A DNA stretch of 64,000 nucleotides from Pempheris klunzingeri (Eukaryota > Chordata > Actinopteri > Acropomatiformes > Pempheridae): positions 9,482,001 through 9,546,000 of the forward strand of contig NC_092022.1 in NCBI RefSeq assembly GCF_042242105.1. Reading direction: 5' to 3'. The notes below the pieces were generated by a model, which saw only the letters and a list, made by a program, of their open reading frames with translations, was not told where the DNA came from and ran no database searches. How positions within the stretch are numbered: the first letter of the stretch is position 1; the number at the start of each line of letters is the position of its first letter. Shown piece after piece: positions 63,574 through 64,000 of the stretch. The translations under genes and the position numbers were made by a program.

Positions 63574-64000
63574 GTAAGCACATGCAGACCAAAGCTCGAC
63601 ACACATGTTCATCTGAGCTCAGTCAGGTGGACAGGGTGCAGTGTTAAGAGCTTGGCACTCAGCGTTTGACTGTACATTCATCTCTATTAATACCGTATGT
63701 GGTGTTTCTCAAGCTAAACGCACTGCTGCTCAGCTCCTCAGAACAAGCAGATATTGACAGAAAAAAGGAAAAGCAATTTCCATTAGCGCTCATTGACTTA
63801 TGTTTGATGTATTTAGCTTCAACATATTTTACTTGTACAGGATTTATTGATGGTAGTATGAAACAATGACCAAATCTTTCAGCTGGCTCACCTTGCTGAT
63901 GCGGTTTTGAGGTTTTTATATATTTAAAAAAAAAAAAAAAAAAAGCAATTAAAATACAAATGCTTTCAATTTCAGGCTTTGCAAGAAGGGAGGATGAAAA
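63574..64000 (+). other. masp2 intron 4, continuing to window end
   Basis: No CUB2 coding text is seen before the end. A possible acceptor (TTTCAATTTCAG at 63964-63975) is followed by codons that do not resemble the start of CUB2, so I do not call an exon. A poly-A run lies near 63928-63944. Confidence 0.6.

Noticed and set aside
63976-64000. Possible fifth masp2 exon after an AG at 63975
   Set aside because: The frame gives GFARREDE, unlike the start of CUB2 or any MASP2 exon I know; the sequence stops before it can be tested.

Overview
This is a vertebrate, almost certainly teleost, nuclear DNA window. Its coding sequence is split into short exons with GT-AG introns, all on the + strand. 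The intergenic and intronic DNA is AT-rich and holds many degraded DNA transposons and high-copy repeats of kinds I know from ray-finned (especially perch-like) fish. Repeat names come from recall, since no database search was possible. I joined exons by hand from splice sites and reading-frame continuity, and each gene model closes in frame.

Layout. (1) 189-19670: the last 16 coding exons (769 residues) of a contactin of the CNTN3/4/5/6 group. They run from the end of Ig domain 3 through Ig 4-6, four fibronectin III domains and a GPI-anchor signal; the first two Ig domains lie upstream of the window. Its introns hold a Tc1/mariner copy with 38 residues between its last two catalytic positions, hAT-like elements and a 29-nt poly-C run. 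(2) 19671-26253: intergenic DNA or contactin 3' UTR, with a stack of nested transposons and one clean hAT MITE in the last intron (8-bp target duplication). (3) 26254-36171: a complete 25-exon exosc10 (891 residues, DEDD-Y exonuclease plus HRDC). (4) 40177-42318: a complete 8-exon srm, spermidine synthase (289 residues), behind a GC-rich promoter with CACGTG, CCAAT and a perfect CRE. (5) 46457-47094: a two-exon preprohormone of 110 residues ending in the [Pro2] somatostatin-14 variant, i.e. cortistatin/somatostatin-2. (6) 47095-62232: about 15 kb with no recognisable gene. (7) 62233 to the window end: the first four exons of masp2 (signal peptide, CUB1, calcium-binding EGF), continuing beyond the window.

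The genes are unrelated in function: neural adhesion, nuclear RNA exosome, polyamine synthesis, neuropeptide, lectin-pathway complement. They are held together by conserved synteny. In transcription order exosc10-srm-masp2 matches human 1p36.22, where MTOR-EXOSC10-SRM-MASP2-TARDBP lie together. Two things differ from human: a contactin where MTOR would be expected, and cort placed between srm and masp2. I found no clearly novel biological system. The points most worth a second look are the somatostatin-like CRE/TATA arrangement upstream of cort, the DD38E-spaced Tc1 copy, the nested transposons near 20.5-22.9 kb, the srm promoter, and an isolated 35-nt hairpin at 58.7 kb.
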